Virus record (IMG/VR): IMGVR_UViG_3300015091_000029
Span: 1 to 32,754 of that record
Reading direction: 5' to 3' (one strand)
DNA length: 32,754 bases
Source of the DNA: a virus
In this document: positions 22,130 through 30,457 of the stretch, in pieces
Layout of the letters: every line of letters starts with the position of its first letter
Numbering within the stretch: position 1 is the first letter of the stretch
Program-made: the position numbers and the translations under genes
The notes under the pieces: generated by a model
What the model was told of the DNA's origin: nothing
The model's database searches: none
The model's input: the letters and a program-made list of their open reading frames with translations, nothing else

Positions 22130-23341
22130 TTAAGCGAGTGAATCTTGAACCATGATTGTTGTCGCTAAATTAGCCACTGCACTACCACCCGCTGTGTTTT
22201 TCAACGCAGTAAATGGGAATGTGCGAGTTAAACCAGACGCGCCATCAGTAACATCAGCTCCGCCAACCTTTACGCGCGACATTGTGAACACAACAAAGTC
22301 TGCTGTTGCAGTGCTATCTGTTGTCAACGCAACAACGATTGATACTTCAGTTTCATTGATAAAATAATCTCTGAATGTAGCGTCGGTAAAATACGCGCTA
22401 AATGTACCTGTTGCGTTAACAGTGCCTTGAAATACGTCTGGGCGTGTTAATGAACCAACTACCGCGTCAGCAATTGCAACATTACCGTTAACATCAAAAT
22501 CAATTGAAGTCACAATAGCAACAGGTGTTCCTGCAACTAATAACAAACCGTTAACGCCAGCTGTAACACCACCCGTTGTAATTGCAGTGGGTGAAGTTAA
22601 GATTTGTGAAGTGCCAGTGGTTACGTTTAAACCAATTAAAGGAAAGTCAATTGTCGCCATACCGTTTGCAGGGATTTTAACTTGTGCGTTTGTTTGAACA
22701 ATATCCGAATAAACCTCTGATTGCGCTACGTCTGAGAACCAATGCTCTACGGTATAGTAATCTTGTGTTTGTGCGGTTTCTGGCACATAAGTATATTTGC
22801 CTGGAATGGCAATAGTTACACCAGTGACTGACGTTGCATTATCAGCCAATGCGCTACCGTTTAAAGTTTTAACGGTTAATGTTGTTGCTGTTACAGCAGT
22901 CACCAACAAATTTTTATTTAAATTAGCCGCGTTAACGCTGCCGACTGTAATACGAACCACATTACCAATTTTAATGCCGCCAGTTAATGGATTGCCTGTT
23001 TGGAATGTAATCACACCAGTTGATGCAACAATAGTCACAGCCGCTGCTGTCAATGAAGAAATAGCCACAAAGTCTTTGCGCAATACAGACTGTAAAAAAT
23101 CTTTATATGTGCCAGCTGATAACTCTGCACTTAATGTGCCTGTCACTTGTTTTGAACCGTGTCTAAAATCAGCAATTTGTTGATCTGAGCGAATCTCATT
23201 TGATTGATAAGTATCTTTTGTTAAATTGATTGTGCTGGTCACGCGTCTTAATTCTTGACCACCACTGCCTGACGCTGGAACACCTAAACCAGTTTGTTTT
23301 TTGTACGATACGACTTTTTTAACGCCTTGTGCAATTGTCAT
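22130..23341 (-). CDS. Major tail tube protein
   Basis: 403 residues of the Phage_tube_2 type. Signature regions are SYKKQTGLGVPASGSGGQEL, RRVTSTINLTKDTYQSNEIR, SDQQIADFRHGSKQVTGTLS and AELSAGTYKDFLQSVLRKDF near the N-terminus. DVFQGTVNATGTFSAYFTDA and VGGADVTDGASGLTRTFPFT come toward the end. The central part (about 95-185) holds an additional alternating-strand section. Hexamers of this protein stack to form the tail tube. The start has GAGGT. A terminator follows. Confidence 0.92.
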   Translation of the reverse strand: MTIAQGVKKVVSYKKQTGLGVPASGSGGQELRRVTSTINLTKDTYQSNEIRSDQQIADFRHGSKQVTGTLSAELSAGTYKDFLQSVLRKDFVAISSLTAAAVTIVASTGVITFQTGNPLTGGIKIGNVVRITVGSVNAANLNKNLLVTAVTATTLTVKTLNGSALADNATSVTGVTIAIPGKYTYVPETAQTQDYYTVEHWFSDVAQSEVYSDIVQTNAQVKIPANGMATIDFPLIGLNVTTGTSQILTSPTAITTGGVTAGVNGLLLVAGTPVAIVTSIDFDVNGNVAIADAVVGSLTRPDVFQGTVNATGTFSAYFTDATFRDYFINETEVSIVVALTTDSTATADFVVFTMSRVKVGGADVTDGASGLTRTFPFTALKNTAGGSAVANLATTIMVQDSLA

Positions 23342-23352
23342 TTTGTAACCTC

Positions 23353-23760
23353 TTAAGAGTAAATATCTGCTGAAAAATAAATTGATACCGGAATTTTATA
23401 AAGCACCCCGTCAATCAATGCCGGTGCAATTGATGGTGTCTTGTCAATAATAACAGTTATGCCAGCACTTGTTAAACTTGTGCCGCGTTTAAAATGATTA
23501 ACCAGTAAATCAGCGCGTGTTGCTGCGGTTTTTGCGCCTGCGTTGGGCGGATAACACAATAAAACCTGCATAAATCCTTTAATGCGATAATGTGTTCCGC
23601 CTAGTGTTGGGTTAAGCGTGTCTGCAATCATTAAATTAACTTGCTGATAGGCTGTGCCGACTACGGGCGTAAACGGTACGCTTTCCCATGCTGTTGCAAG
23701 TGTAGGCGTAAGCGCATTTAGTTTAGTTTCTAACGCTGTTCGGATTTCAACTAGAGCCAT
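23353..23760 (-). CDS. Tail terminator protein (DUF4128-like)
   Basis: 135 residues starting MALVEIRTALETKLNALTPT. The pattern LATAWESVPFTPVVGTAYQQ, then GTHYRIKGFMQVLLCYPPN and RADLLVNHFKRG, matches the tail-terminator family (DUF4128/Phage_tail_terminator type) that caps the tube end at the head side. It overlaps the HK97 gp10-like gene by 14 bases and precedes the tube gene, the usual order. Confidence 0.83.
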   Translation of the reverse strand: MALVEIRTALETKLNALTPTLATAWESVPFTPVVGTAYQQVNLMIADTLNPTLGGTHYRIKGFMQVLLCYPPNAGAKTAATRADLLVNHFKRGTSLTSAGITVIIDKTPSIAPALIDGVLYKIPVSIYFSADIYS

Positions 23761-24103
23761 TTAATAATCCCTCAAATCGTGAAACGTTTATTCTTACCAT
23801 GCCATTAGGTGATTTTGTGCTATGCCCATATTCTAATGGCTGAATGTATCGCACGTTGTTTGTTAAGTACACAACACTCCCAGCTCTGCGTGGAATGGTT
23901 CGTAATATTTGCTCGTCTGAACCACTTGCATCTTCACCAACAAGAGGCGCACCAATTGTGCATTGCCAATTACCTCGAGCGCGTCCAGTATCAACTGGCG
24001 TATCTTTTCTAATGCCTTTAAAAATACCAATAGTTGCAGCCCTAATTCTGTCATCAACATGACCATTTGCACGAGCAACAATTTGCGACATTGAGCCTGT
24101 CAT
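23747..24103 (-). CDS. HK97 gp10-like head-tail joining/minor tail protein
   Basis: 118 residues. The core DTPVDTGRARGNWQ (about 34-47) followed by VVYLTNNVRYIQPLEYGHST is the HK97 gp10 signature. Such proteins take part in neck or tail completion. The start overlaps the previous gene's stop (ATGA) and the end overlaps the terminator gene. Confidence 0.88.
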   Translation of the reverse strand: MTGSMSQIVARANGHVDDRIRAATIGIFKGIRKDTPVDTGRARGNWQCTIGAPLVGEDASGSDEQILRTIPRRAGSVVYLTNNVRYIQPLEYGHSTKSPNGMVRINVSRFEGLLNGSS

Positions 24104-24459
24104 TTTCTAACCTGCAATTCATAAAGCGCGGGTAATTCACCCGACCAAACATAACGAACCGCGATCACTTGATAAACTTCACTGTTAATCGTTACTTTAT
24201 CGGCTGGTTGTGGCGTTGTTGTGTCTAATGCTGCAATCATTACTTTTCTATCACCCGCTTGCACAACACCACTAATAAAATCAATGCCGTTATAATCTTT
24301 AATGATTGCCGTGTGCGTGGTGCTTGTTGTTGTACCTGCACCCATATCACCCGTTGCAGGGTCATAACTTCCCTCGACAATTGACGTTAGCGTAATTGAT
24401 TTGCCAAACTTATCTAGCAATTTATCTGCTGTATCGCGGGCGCGTGTATCGAGTGTCAT
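24100..24459 (-). CDS. Head-tail stopper/adaptor protein (119 aa)
   Basis: Beta-rich sequence: GKSITLTSIVEGSYDPATGD, then TAIIKDYNGIDFISGVVQAG and KVTINSEVYQVIAVRYVWSG. The length, strand content and position between the connector and gp10 genes fit the SPP1 gp16-like stopper family. No catalytic motif. Coupled both sides by ATGA. Confidence 0.72.
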   Translation of the reverse strand: MTLDTRARDTADKLLDKFGKSITLTSIVEGSYDPATGDMGAGTTTSTTHTAIIKDYNGIDFISGVVQAGDRKVMIAALDTTTPQPADKVTINSEVYQVIAVRYVWSGELPALYELQVRK

Positions 24460-24983
24460 GTTCTCACCAACGAGCGCGACATATCATTGCCTTGTTGCTT
24501 AAAGAAAACAGATAACATTGCGTCAATTTGTTCATAGCGTGTTTGTTGTGGTGAAAACTTATCGTATTCAACTTCGATAACGTCTACTTTTTCACGAATA
24601 ACGCCTTGTGTTAAATCTTGCATCAATATAGCTGTATAGGCTTTTAATGCTAATTCAGCGCAAGCGTTTTTAACTGTAACAGGCACAATGTCAAAATCCA
24701 CATATTGTGGAAATACATTTGCCGATAATGAATCAATCAATGGAACGTATAAACGCGGCCAGTCAAGCGATTGGGTTGAATATCTGCGATAACCCGCATA
24801 TTGCAAACGATACTGCGCCACCATGTAGTCTGTGGCTTTGCGTAGTAGTTGCTCTTTTACTGCCGTATCTAAATCAGTCCAAGTATCATTTCCATAATTT
24901 GAATGATATGTGTTAGCGTCTACTACTGAAACATAACTTTCAGCGTTTGCTAATCCTGTTCCATCTTCAACGATTATTGTCAT
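24456..24983 (-). CDS. Head-tail connector (labelled DnaT-like in databases)
   Basis: 175 residues. The beginning VEDGTGLANAESYVSV, a Y-x6-G-N-D-T-W section, KEQLLRKATDYM and YSTQSLDWPR form the 'putative DnaT-like ssDNA-binding' family, which by gene order is a head-tail connector in phages. The label DnaT is misleading. It follows the last appendage gene and starts the connector set. Confidence 0.83.
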   Translation of the reverse strand: MTIIVEDGTGLANAESYVSVVDANTYHSNYGNDTWTDLDTAVKEQLLRKATDYMVAQYRLQYAGYRRYSTQSLDWPRLYVPLIDSLSANVFPQYVDFDIVPVTVKNACAELALKAYTAILMQDLTQGVIREKVDVIEVEYDKFSPQQTRYEQIDAMLSVFFKQQGNDMSRSLVRT

Positions 24984-24994
24984 ATTATTTTATA

Positions 24995-25387
24995 TTATGC
25001 AGATGTTTGAGCATTAACTTTAACTAACGCATCCGCAACTAAAGCATCTAGTTGGTCAGCAGGGATTTGAGCTTTTAAAGCATCAAGAACTCGTTTAGCT
25101 TTACCTTGTTCAATAGCTTCAGTACGGATTAAAAAAGTAATACGTTTACGGTACTGATAATCTGCAATCAGTGAAATGGTTTCTAAAGGAATAAATGCTG
25201 GAAGTTCCTCAGTTGGGGTATCCATATAAGGTGCGATTTCAGTAGGAACTTCGCCTTGTGGAAGTGCCGCAAGCATAGCTGTATAGTTATCAATGTTAAT
25301 CTGATATTGATGAACTTCTCTTTCTCTATGAACTACGTTCATTGCTAAAGTGTCGATTGTGTCTTGGTTTGTGATTGTTAAATACAT
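24995..25387 (-). CDS. Hypothetical protein of the appendage cassette (130 aa)
   Basis: Starts MYLTITNQDTIDTLAMNVVH with AGGAC upstream. Predicted helical N-terminus, then LPQGEVPTEIAPYMDTPTEE (acidic, proline-rich) and a helix KRVLDALKAQIPADQLDALV. No recognised family. It is the last gene of the appendage group before the connectors and may be an adaptor or chaperone for the propeller. Confidence 0.6.
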   Translation of the reverse strand: MYLTITNQDTIDTLAMNVVHREREVHQYQINIDNYTAMLAALPQGEVPTEIAPYMDTPTEELPAFIPLETISLIADYQYRKRITFLIRTEAIEQGKAKRVLDALKAQIPADQLDALVADALVKVNAQTSA

Positions 25388-25414
25388 TTTATTGTCCTGT
25401 TTGTTGAGTTGAAT

Positions 25415-26839
25415 TTATTGTGAAAACTTAGCGGTAACCATTAGTGTAGTAGATATCATAGTGCTAGGGTCAGCATATTTAGTGCCAAAACCTGCTGACC
25501 AAGCATACACTGAAGTAAATGGAGTAGTTAAATGTCCTATAGCTACAGAATCCCCAGTTTTATTAAATGATGCTGAGCGTCCCTCGCCCGTAGGTAAAGT
25601 TGCAGGATTAGCAAACTTACTTCCAAACCCATTAGATATAGAATATGCTGTTACAAAAGGTGTTGCACTATGCGCTACTACAAGCGCATTTCCTGCCGCG
25701 TTAATAGAACCCCCATTACCTGCACCTGTCGGAGGTGTAGATGGCGCAGTGTATAGTGTACCAAAACCACTACCACTCCAAGGACTTCCTTGAACAAAAG
25801 TAGTACTACTATTACCCGTATAAATAGCATCACCACTAGGAGTAGTAACTGAAAATAGGGCACGATTAGATAAATTTGTAGCTGGTTGGGCAAACTTAGT
25901 TCCAAATCCAGATGCAGATGACCACGCATACGCAAGTATGTTGTATGCAGCACTTGCTAGTATATCTGCACCTAAGAAAACTACAGAGCTAGTAGGATTG
26001 AAACTTATACTTATAAGATTTGTTGTCGGAGGTGTAGACGGGTCTGCATACTTAGTTCCAAAACCACTACCACTAGTCCACCTATAAGCATTTACTCTTG
26101 GTGCAGTGTTGCCGTTTGCTATAACTATTGACTGACCATTGGGGCTATAGGCTAAAGGACAGCCAGTATCTGTTAAGGGTGTAGACGGGTTTGCATATTT
26201 TGTACCAAAACCAGTGCTTACAACTGGATAAGCTGATACATAAGGATTTCCATGCCCCGTAGCAATATCAGATGCACCGTTAAAAGAGATAGAATCTTGT
26301 CCGCTATTACCTATCCCAGCAGGGAGAGTGCTAGGGTTAGCATATTTAGTACCAAAACCACTCGCCCAAGGATACATATGTATGAAAGGAGTACCCCCTG
26401 CCATCATAGCTATAGCAGTAGCTTGAGGAGTTGTAGCATTACTAGGACTACTTTCCGCTGAAGTGTAACCTAAAGCATTAGTCGCTTTAACTGTAAATGT
26501 GTAAGGTGTTCCATTTGTTAACCCAGTAACCGTAATAGGACTTGTACTACCAGTAGCTGTAATGCCAGAAGGTGTTGAAGTTACTGTGTAAGTAGTTATT
26601 GCCCCACCACCGTTTAACGTACTTGGGGTAAAGCCAACAGTTACTTGAGCATTACCTGCTTGAGTGGTTATTCCTGTAGGCTCAGAAGGCGCACCAATAC
26701 CAGCAGACCATAAGCTACCTTGTTTTTGTTGTAACTGACTATTCAAACCCCAAGAACCATCAGCTCGACCAGTATAATTAGTTCCGCTAGAAGTAGCGGC
26801 AGTAGCTACAACAAAATTACCTTTCCAACGATTAGCCAT
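25415..26839 (-). CDS. FN3 plus seven-bladed beta-propeller appendage protein
   Basis: 474 residues. An N-terminal tip (1-48) is followed by a fibronectin type III domain (about 51-138, GNAQVTVGFTPST to GTPYTFTVKATNALGYTS). The rest has seven repeats marked by GFG[TS]-x-[YF] at 161, 210, 259, 311, 358, 404 and 450, spaced 46-52 residues. Each unit reads GFGTKYANPST, ISFNxxGDxIAVGH, TPFVxAYxW. The last unit ends early (MVTAKFSQ), and the N-terminal TAIAMMAGGTPFIHMYPW (141-158) supplies its missing strands, the Velcro closure of propellers. A role as a surface adhesin is inferred. The start has AAAGGAGC. Confidence 0.82.
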   Translation of the reverse strand: MANRWKGNFVVATAATSSGTNYTGRADGSWGLNSQLQQKQGSLWSAGIGAPSEPTGITTQAGNAQVTVGFTPSTLNGGGAITTYTVTSTPSGITATGSTSPITVTGLTNGTPYTFTVKATNALGYTSAESSPSNATTPQATAIAMMAGGTPFIHMYPWASGFGTKYANPSTLPAGIGNSGQDSISFNGASDIATGHGNPYVSAYPVVSTGFGTKYANPSTPLTDTGCPLAYSPNGQSIVIANGNTAPRVNAYRWTSGSGFGTKYADPSTPPTTNLISISFNPTSSVVFLGADILASAAYNILAYAWSSASGFGTKFAQPATNLSNRALFSVTTPSGDAIYTGNSSTTFVQGSPWSGSGFGTLYTAPSTPPTGAGNGGSINAAGNALVVAHSATPFVTAYSISNGFGSKFANPATLPTGEGRSASFNKTGDSVAIGHLTTPFTSVYAWSAGFGTKYADPSTMISTTLMVTAKFSQ

Positions 26840-26851
26840 TAGAAAGCTCCT

Positions 26852-27247
26852 TTATGAAATATCTTCATAACTTACGGTGTAAGTGATTTTACTAGCTGTT
26901 CCCGAAGTTACAGTAATTGATATACCTTCTTCAAGATAAACAGCAGTAGACTTGTCAAGTATATTCAAAGTCGCACCCGCTGGAATAGCTACCGTAAAGA
27001 TTATCGGATAAGCTGTACCACCACTAGGAGCAGACCCTTGAGCTACTGCGCCATTAGTATAAATTGAAACAGTTGCATTAATGGAGTTTGTTCCATCTAC
27101 ATTAGCTGCTAAAACTTGATTTACTTTTAAAACTTTTGAACTTGCTGCTGGGTTTGCTAAAAGAACAACTGCTGTTGTGACTGCAGGAGTTAGATAAGTT
27201 GTCTTAGCATAAATATTTGCAACATTAACTATATTAGGTGCTGCCAT
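26852..27247 (-). CDS. Beta-sandwich virion protein (131 aa)
   Basis: Starts MAAPNIVNVANIYAKTTYLT and continues as alternating strands to IPAGATLNILDKSTAVYLEE, then GISITVTSGTASKITYTVSY. The PAG-x-T-x3-LDKSxxVYLEEG segment is common in phage structural proteins of unknown exact place. GGAGGT lies upstream. It lies between the collagen-like fibre and propeller genes, so it may join them. Confidence 0.65.
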   Translation of the reverse strand: MAAPNIVNVANIYAKTTYLTPAVTTAVVLLANPAASSKVLKVNQVLAANVDGTNSINATVSIYTNGAVAQGSAPSGGTAYPIIFTVAIPAGATLNILDKSTAVYLEEGISITVTSGTASKITYTVSYEDIS

Positions 27248-27250
27248 TTG

Positions 27251-27808
27251 TTAACCTCCGAATACGATTGCCATAGCTATGGCTTTACCTGTTGATACAC
27301 CACTAGAACCTCCAGTACCGTTAGCTGCCGCAGTAATTCTACCTTGAGCATCTACAGTAATATTAGCAGTTGTATAACTTCCAGCGGTAACTGCTGTATT
27401 TGCTAAAGCAATAGTACCAGTAGTTGTTATAGTGCCGCCAGATAATCCTGTTCCTGCTGTAATGGAATTGACAGTTCCTGTGCCATCTGCTCCTGCCGCA
27501 CCAGTAGCACCTGTATCGCCTTTGTCGCCTTTAATTCCTTGAATACCTTGTATTCCTTGTGCGCCTTGTGCGCCAGTTGCTCCTTGCGCACCTGTTGCTC
27601 CAGTTGAACCAGTTGCGCCAGTTGCACCGTCAGCCCCATCTTGAGCGACTAAATTCCAATATGTTGTATTAGTTGGCGTTGCAGTTGTTGATGTTTTTGC
27701 AATATAACTTTTTCCGTTATATCTAACCAAATCTAATGCTTTATATGTTCCGGCTGTCCAAGTTCCTTGTGAAACAATGGCAATTCTGCCTAAATTACTT
27801 GTTGTCAT
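27251..27808 (-). CDS. Collagen-like fibre protein with carbohydrate-binding-like head
   Basis: 185 residues. The first 55 contain [20 protein letters not shown] and a WNLVAQ end, a pattern like CBM5/12-type chitin-binding modules. Residues 58-108 are 17 consecutive G-x-y triplets ([18 protein letters not shown], then [17 protein letters not shown]), predicting a triple helix. The C-terminal 75 ([35 protein letters not shown]) is a frequent fibre tip. Bacterial-type collagen triple helices hold three chains as a thin fibre. Coupled to upstream gene by ATGA. Confidence 0.85.
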   Translation of the reverse strand: MTTSNLGRIAIVSQGTWTAGTYKALDLVRYNGKSYIAKTSTTATPTNTTYWNLVAQDGADGATGATGSTGATGAQGATGAQGAQGIQGIQGIKGDKGDTGATGAAGADGTGTVNSITAGTGLSGGTITTTGTIALANTAVTAGSYTTANITVDAQGRITAAANGTGGSSGVSTGKAIAMAIVFGG

Positions 27809-28107
27809 AATGGTGTGTACTCAACTATAAATTCACCATCAACAATCGATGGATTAAAAGACGATAAATGTTCAACAATTAATTCACCATCAACAATATC
27901 AAAATTTGCAAATGCTAAAACAGTTGTTCCGTCACCACCGCCTGCTTCACTTTCTTTAGCATACGATTCATAAGTGTTTGCAGATGTTCCCATCGCAATT
28001 CTATTTTCATCAGTTATTAAATAAACTTCACCAGCATTTAATCCATTAGCCGTTGCTGCCGAATTTATTTCTGACCGTGTGCCGCGTTTATTTAATACTT
28101 TAGTCAT
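27805..28107 (-). CDS. Fibre-related small protein (100 aa)
   Basis: The ATG overlapping the previous stop (TAATG) gives [20 protein letters not shown]. The motif RGTRxEIxxAAxxxGL-x3[15 protein letters not shown] is a module often seen at the start of phage fibre proteins. Two similar strands follow: [14 protein letters not shown] and [15 protein letters not shown]. It is probably an oligomeric adaptor in the appendage. No catalytic motif. Confidence 0.65.
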   Translation of the reverse strand: MTKVLNKRGTRSEINSAATANGLNAGEVYLITDENRIAMGTSANTYESYAKESEAGGGDGTTVLAFANFDIVDGELIVEHLSSFNPSIVDGEFIVEYTPL

Positions 28108-28559
28108 TAGAACGTACCGCAATCCACAGTATTAACCGCAATGGTAACATATCCATTACCAGAATCTTTTGTCCAAGATAATGATGTGTTTAATCTAATA
28201 ACGCCATCAGTGCCATCAGTACCCCAAACATAGCCAGCCGTTCCGCCAGATATAACAGCTACTTTTTCATCTGTATCGCTTGATGCAATATTTAATGCAG
28301 TTTTAAAATCAGCGATAGTAATCTTTTTTTCTTTTACGCCTGTGCCACTTGCATCATGGATTAATAATAAATCCGAAACACTATCAACAGCACCAATAGC
28401 AATCAAATCATCAATTGGTGGTACAACTGCTTTGGTTGTTGTTGCATCAATAGCAGTGTGAAGCGTATTTCTGTCAGTAGTAAAAAACTGTTCCCCTGCA
28501 AGCATTGAGCTTGTGGGTAAATTAGCTTTTAACCCGCGTTTTATCTGTATTCTTGGCAT
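28107..28559 (-). CDS. Fibre-related protein (150 aa)
   Basis: MPRIQIKRGLKANLPTSSML, then AGEQFFTTDRNTLHTAIDAT is a common phage fibre N-terminal module (R-x-Q-x-K-R-G ... GE-x-F-x-T-D). Its C-terminus ends TIAVNTVDCGTF, related to the IDCGEF end of the neighbour. It overlaps neighbours on both sides (TAATG). The role is inferred to be an appendage base. Confidence 0.68.
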   Translation of the reverse strand: MPRIQIKRGLKANLPTSSMLAGEQFFTTDRNTLHTAIDATTTKAVVPPIDDLIAIGAVDSVSDLLLIHDASGTGVKEKKITIADFKTALNIASSDTDEKVAVISGGTAGYVWGTDGTDGVIRLNTSLSWTKDSGNGYVTIAVNTVDCGTF

Positions 28560-28798
28560 TAGTTAAATTCTCCACAGTCAATAAATTGCAATTCTAAATT
28601 TTGCCGCGCTTGTGTTTTTTTTGTTGAATTATTTAATTCTGAAAATAAATTAGCAGTATTAAAATAATCACCGTCATTACTTTTTAATCCTGCTGGCAAT
28701 GCCTGCACAACATTTCTGACAACTGGTTGCGCTGTAATGCTGTATTTTACAGGATTAATTTCAATTATATTTTCATCTAATGTAATTGTTATGCTCAT
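28559..28798 (-). CDS. Fibre-related small protein (79 aa)
   Basis: Starts MSITITLDENIIEINPVKYS. The middle DYFNTANLFSELNNSTKKTQ and end ARQNLELQFIDCGEFN contain the 'NLFSELxxxxKxxARxNL' module found near trimer tips of phage fibres. Coupled on both sides. Function inferred from module and place. Confidence 0.62.
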   Translation of the reverse strand: MSITITLDENIIEINPVKYSITAQPVVRNVVQALPAGLKSNDGDYFNTANLFSELNNSTKKTQARQNLELQFIDCGEFN

Positions 28799-29178
28799 GT
28801 TACTGGCCTTTTAATACCGGCTAATACTTTTATTTTATCTTTATATGATTCAATTGGTGGTAATACCGTTGCAACGCCACCTGTCACGCCTGCTCTTTGT
28901 TGAAGCGCGTAATAGTATGAACCAATTGGAATGTCTTGCGTATCTTCTGCCGGAATATAAATATAACAAATACCATTTGCTACATTATCGTTTTCATCAT
29001 CACCAGCATCTTTTACATATTTTAATTCAGCTTGTTCGTATGTTAAATCAAAAGATGACATAAAAGTTAGCCAGAATTTATATCCAGTAATGTTTTGTGG
29101 ATTTCCGCTTGCATCTTTTACGATAAGCTCAACGCTATAGTCATCGCCTTGCCTAACATCTTCTAAAAATAACGCCAT
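28795..29178 (-). CDS. Baseplate-upper-protein-like appendage protein (127 aa)
   Basis: The pattern VRQGDDYSVELIVKDASGNP, then QNITGYKFWLTFMSS and IPAEDTQDIPIGSYYYALQQ is an immunoglobulin-like N-terminal domain of phage BppU-type proteins, which anchor receptor-binding proteins. AAGGA is upstream of the ATG. It is the first gene of the appendage cassette, 66 bases after the coat gene. Confidence 0.68.
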   Translation of the reverse strand: MALFLEDVRQGDDYSVELIVKDASGNPQNITGYKFWLTFMSSFDLTYEQAELKYVKDAGDDENDNVANGICYIYIPAEDTQDIPIGSYYYALQQRAGVTGGVATVLPPIESYKDKIKVLAGIKRPVT

Positions 29179-29200
29179 AACCAGTCCTTAAATTAAATAA

Positions 29201-29243
29201 AGGCGGGGAACGCGAACAGGAACGAACGCGAACCCCTAAAAAA
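29201..29243 (-). terminator. Hairpin after the coat protein gene
   Basis: On the minus strand, GGGG-tt-CGCG (29236-29227) can pair with CGCG-tt-CCCC (29214-29205) around a 12-base loop, with an internal T-T bulge, then GCCTTTATTT. It is probably a weak terminator or processing site, letting the coat gene be expressed more than the appendage genes beyond it. Confidence 0.5.
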
Positions 29244-29244
29244 A

Positions 29245-30399
29245 TTAACCAAGCAACGTAGCAACGTGATTTGGTTTCCAAACTTTAGTGCCGTACAAAC
29301 AACGCACTTCAAGCATGGTTTTCATATAACCTTTATAAACTGCGATCTCAAACACTAAACCGCTGTTAGGGTCTTGCACTGTCATAACGTCAACAGCAGA
29401 ATCACCACCATTAGGCATTGCAGGTGGGCGCATACCCAACTCAACTGCTGATTTATGGAACGCAACGCTTGGCGTGTAAGAATCGCCAATGGTTAAAGCG
29501 TTTGCTGTAGCAATGACTTTTTGTGCACCCGGAGCGTTTAATGAAATAGTGCCGGGAGCTGCAACACCAGTACCAACAACATATTTGTTAGCGGTATCTG
29601 CTGCAAAAGTAACAACGTCACCAGCCAACACTGTGCCGCTACCTGTTACAAGAGCAATATCAGTTACACCAACAGCAGTTGAGCCTGAAGTAACATAAGA
29701 AGTACCACCGCCTTTTGTGTGCGTAGTAATACCAGCCGATTCTTTAATCATGATGCCTTGCAAATCAAGCAAAGTACCTTGACGCAATAACGCTTCATTG
29801 CCTGCTGTATTGACTTGTTGTAATTGAGCAAGGTTGCGCAATTTAACGCCAGCCGCTGTGTTCATAACCAATGTAATTTGGTTATCAGTTGGGCAACCGT
29901 TATCAACTAAGATTTGACGCACTTGCGCAATAGTATCAAAGTTTGACGCAAATGGTGTTGTACCTGCAGTACCAATTGCGCGTGATGCGCCTTTGTAAAC
30001 TGATGCAAATAAGTCTTGTTCGATTTTGTTGCACAATGCGCGGATTGCTTGTGCGATTTGGTCGCCATAAATGGTTTCGTATCCAGCACCGTTATTAACG
30101 TGCTTAATGTCTTCACCAGTCCAAGGGATTTGAACAGACGCATAAGAATCAAGCGTCATTGTTTTGTTGTCAACGGTTTGATCTGTACCTTCGGGGATTG
30201 TCATTGAAGGTGCGAATGAGGTGTTAACGCTTGGTGTGCGGGTAAACGCTGCACGGATTGTGTCGCCTTTAGCTGCGCGGGCAGAATCTGAAGCAATACC
30301 GTTAATTGTAGCTGAGGGAATAAAACCGACTAATTCGCGGCCTACTACGTCAGCCGCCTTGTATATGTCTGCTGCTAAATTTGATAAAACATTTGCCAT
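29245..30399 (-). CDS. Major capsid protein (HK97 fold, P22 coat-like family)
   Basis: 384 residues. The signature reads AADIYKAADVVGRELVGFIP, AAKGDTIRAAFTRTPS, MTIPEGTDQTVDNKTMTLDS, VQIPWTGEDIKHVNNGAGYE, and RQILVDNGCPTDNQITLVMN. Most relatives are annotated as P22-type coat proteins. Residues about 225-300 form an inserted strand-rich domain (TSYVTSGSTAVGVTDIALVT). The end KVWKPNHVATLLG is typical. It follows the scaffold gene with a hairpin at its ribosome site. Confidence 0.93.
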   Translation of the reverse strand: MANVLSNLAADIYKAADVVGRELVGFIPSATINGIASDSARAAKGDTIRAAFTRTPSVNTSFAPSMTIPEGTDQTVDNKTMTLDSYASVQIPWTGEDIKHVNNGAGYETIYGDQIAQAIRALCNKIEQDLFASVYKGASRAIGTAGTTPFASNFDTIAQVRQILVDNGCPTDNQITLVMNTAAGVKLRNLAQLQQVNTAGNEALLRQGTLLDLQGIMIKESAGITTHTKGGGTSYVTSGSTAVGVTDIALVTGSGTVLAGDVVTFAADTANKYVVGTGVAAPGTISLNAPGAQKVIATANALTIGDSYTPSVAFHKSAVELGMRPPAMPNGGDSAVDVMTVQDPNSGLVFEIAVYKGYMKTMLEVRCLYGTKVWKPNHVATLLG

Positions 30400-30400
30400 T

Positions 30401-30444
30401 TTGATTGCCTTCTATAATAAAAAAATAATTTAGACGGCAATCAA
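30401..30444 (-). promoter_or_regulatory. Hairpin sequestering the coat ribosome site
   Basis: TTGATTGCC (30444-30436, minus) and GGCAATCAA (30409-30401) form a perfect 9-base inverted repeat with an AT-rich 26-base loop. The right arm contains part of the coat gene's AGAAGG ribosome site and ends just before its ATG. It could limit coat translation until opened, or stabilise mRNA. Confidence 0.5.
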
Positions 30445-30457
30445 TACAGGATAAAAT

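Noticed and set aside
22797-23183. Opposite-strand frame of 128 codons in the tail tube gene
   Set aside because: It is a shadow of the valine/threonine-rich tube gene and lacks a ribosome site and any family likeness.
24456-24983. DnaT-like replication protein
   Set aside because: The family name suggests DNA replication, but position among connectors and late transcription indicate a head-tail role.
25461-25793. Long opposite-strand frame within the propeller gene
   Set aside because: No ribosome site, no context on that strand, and its sequence mirrors the repeated codons of the propeller.
27480-27640. Tandem short DNA repeats
   Set aside because: They are explained by the Gly-x-y codons of the collagen-like fibre and do not form an independent repeat or CRISPR array.
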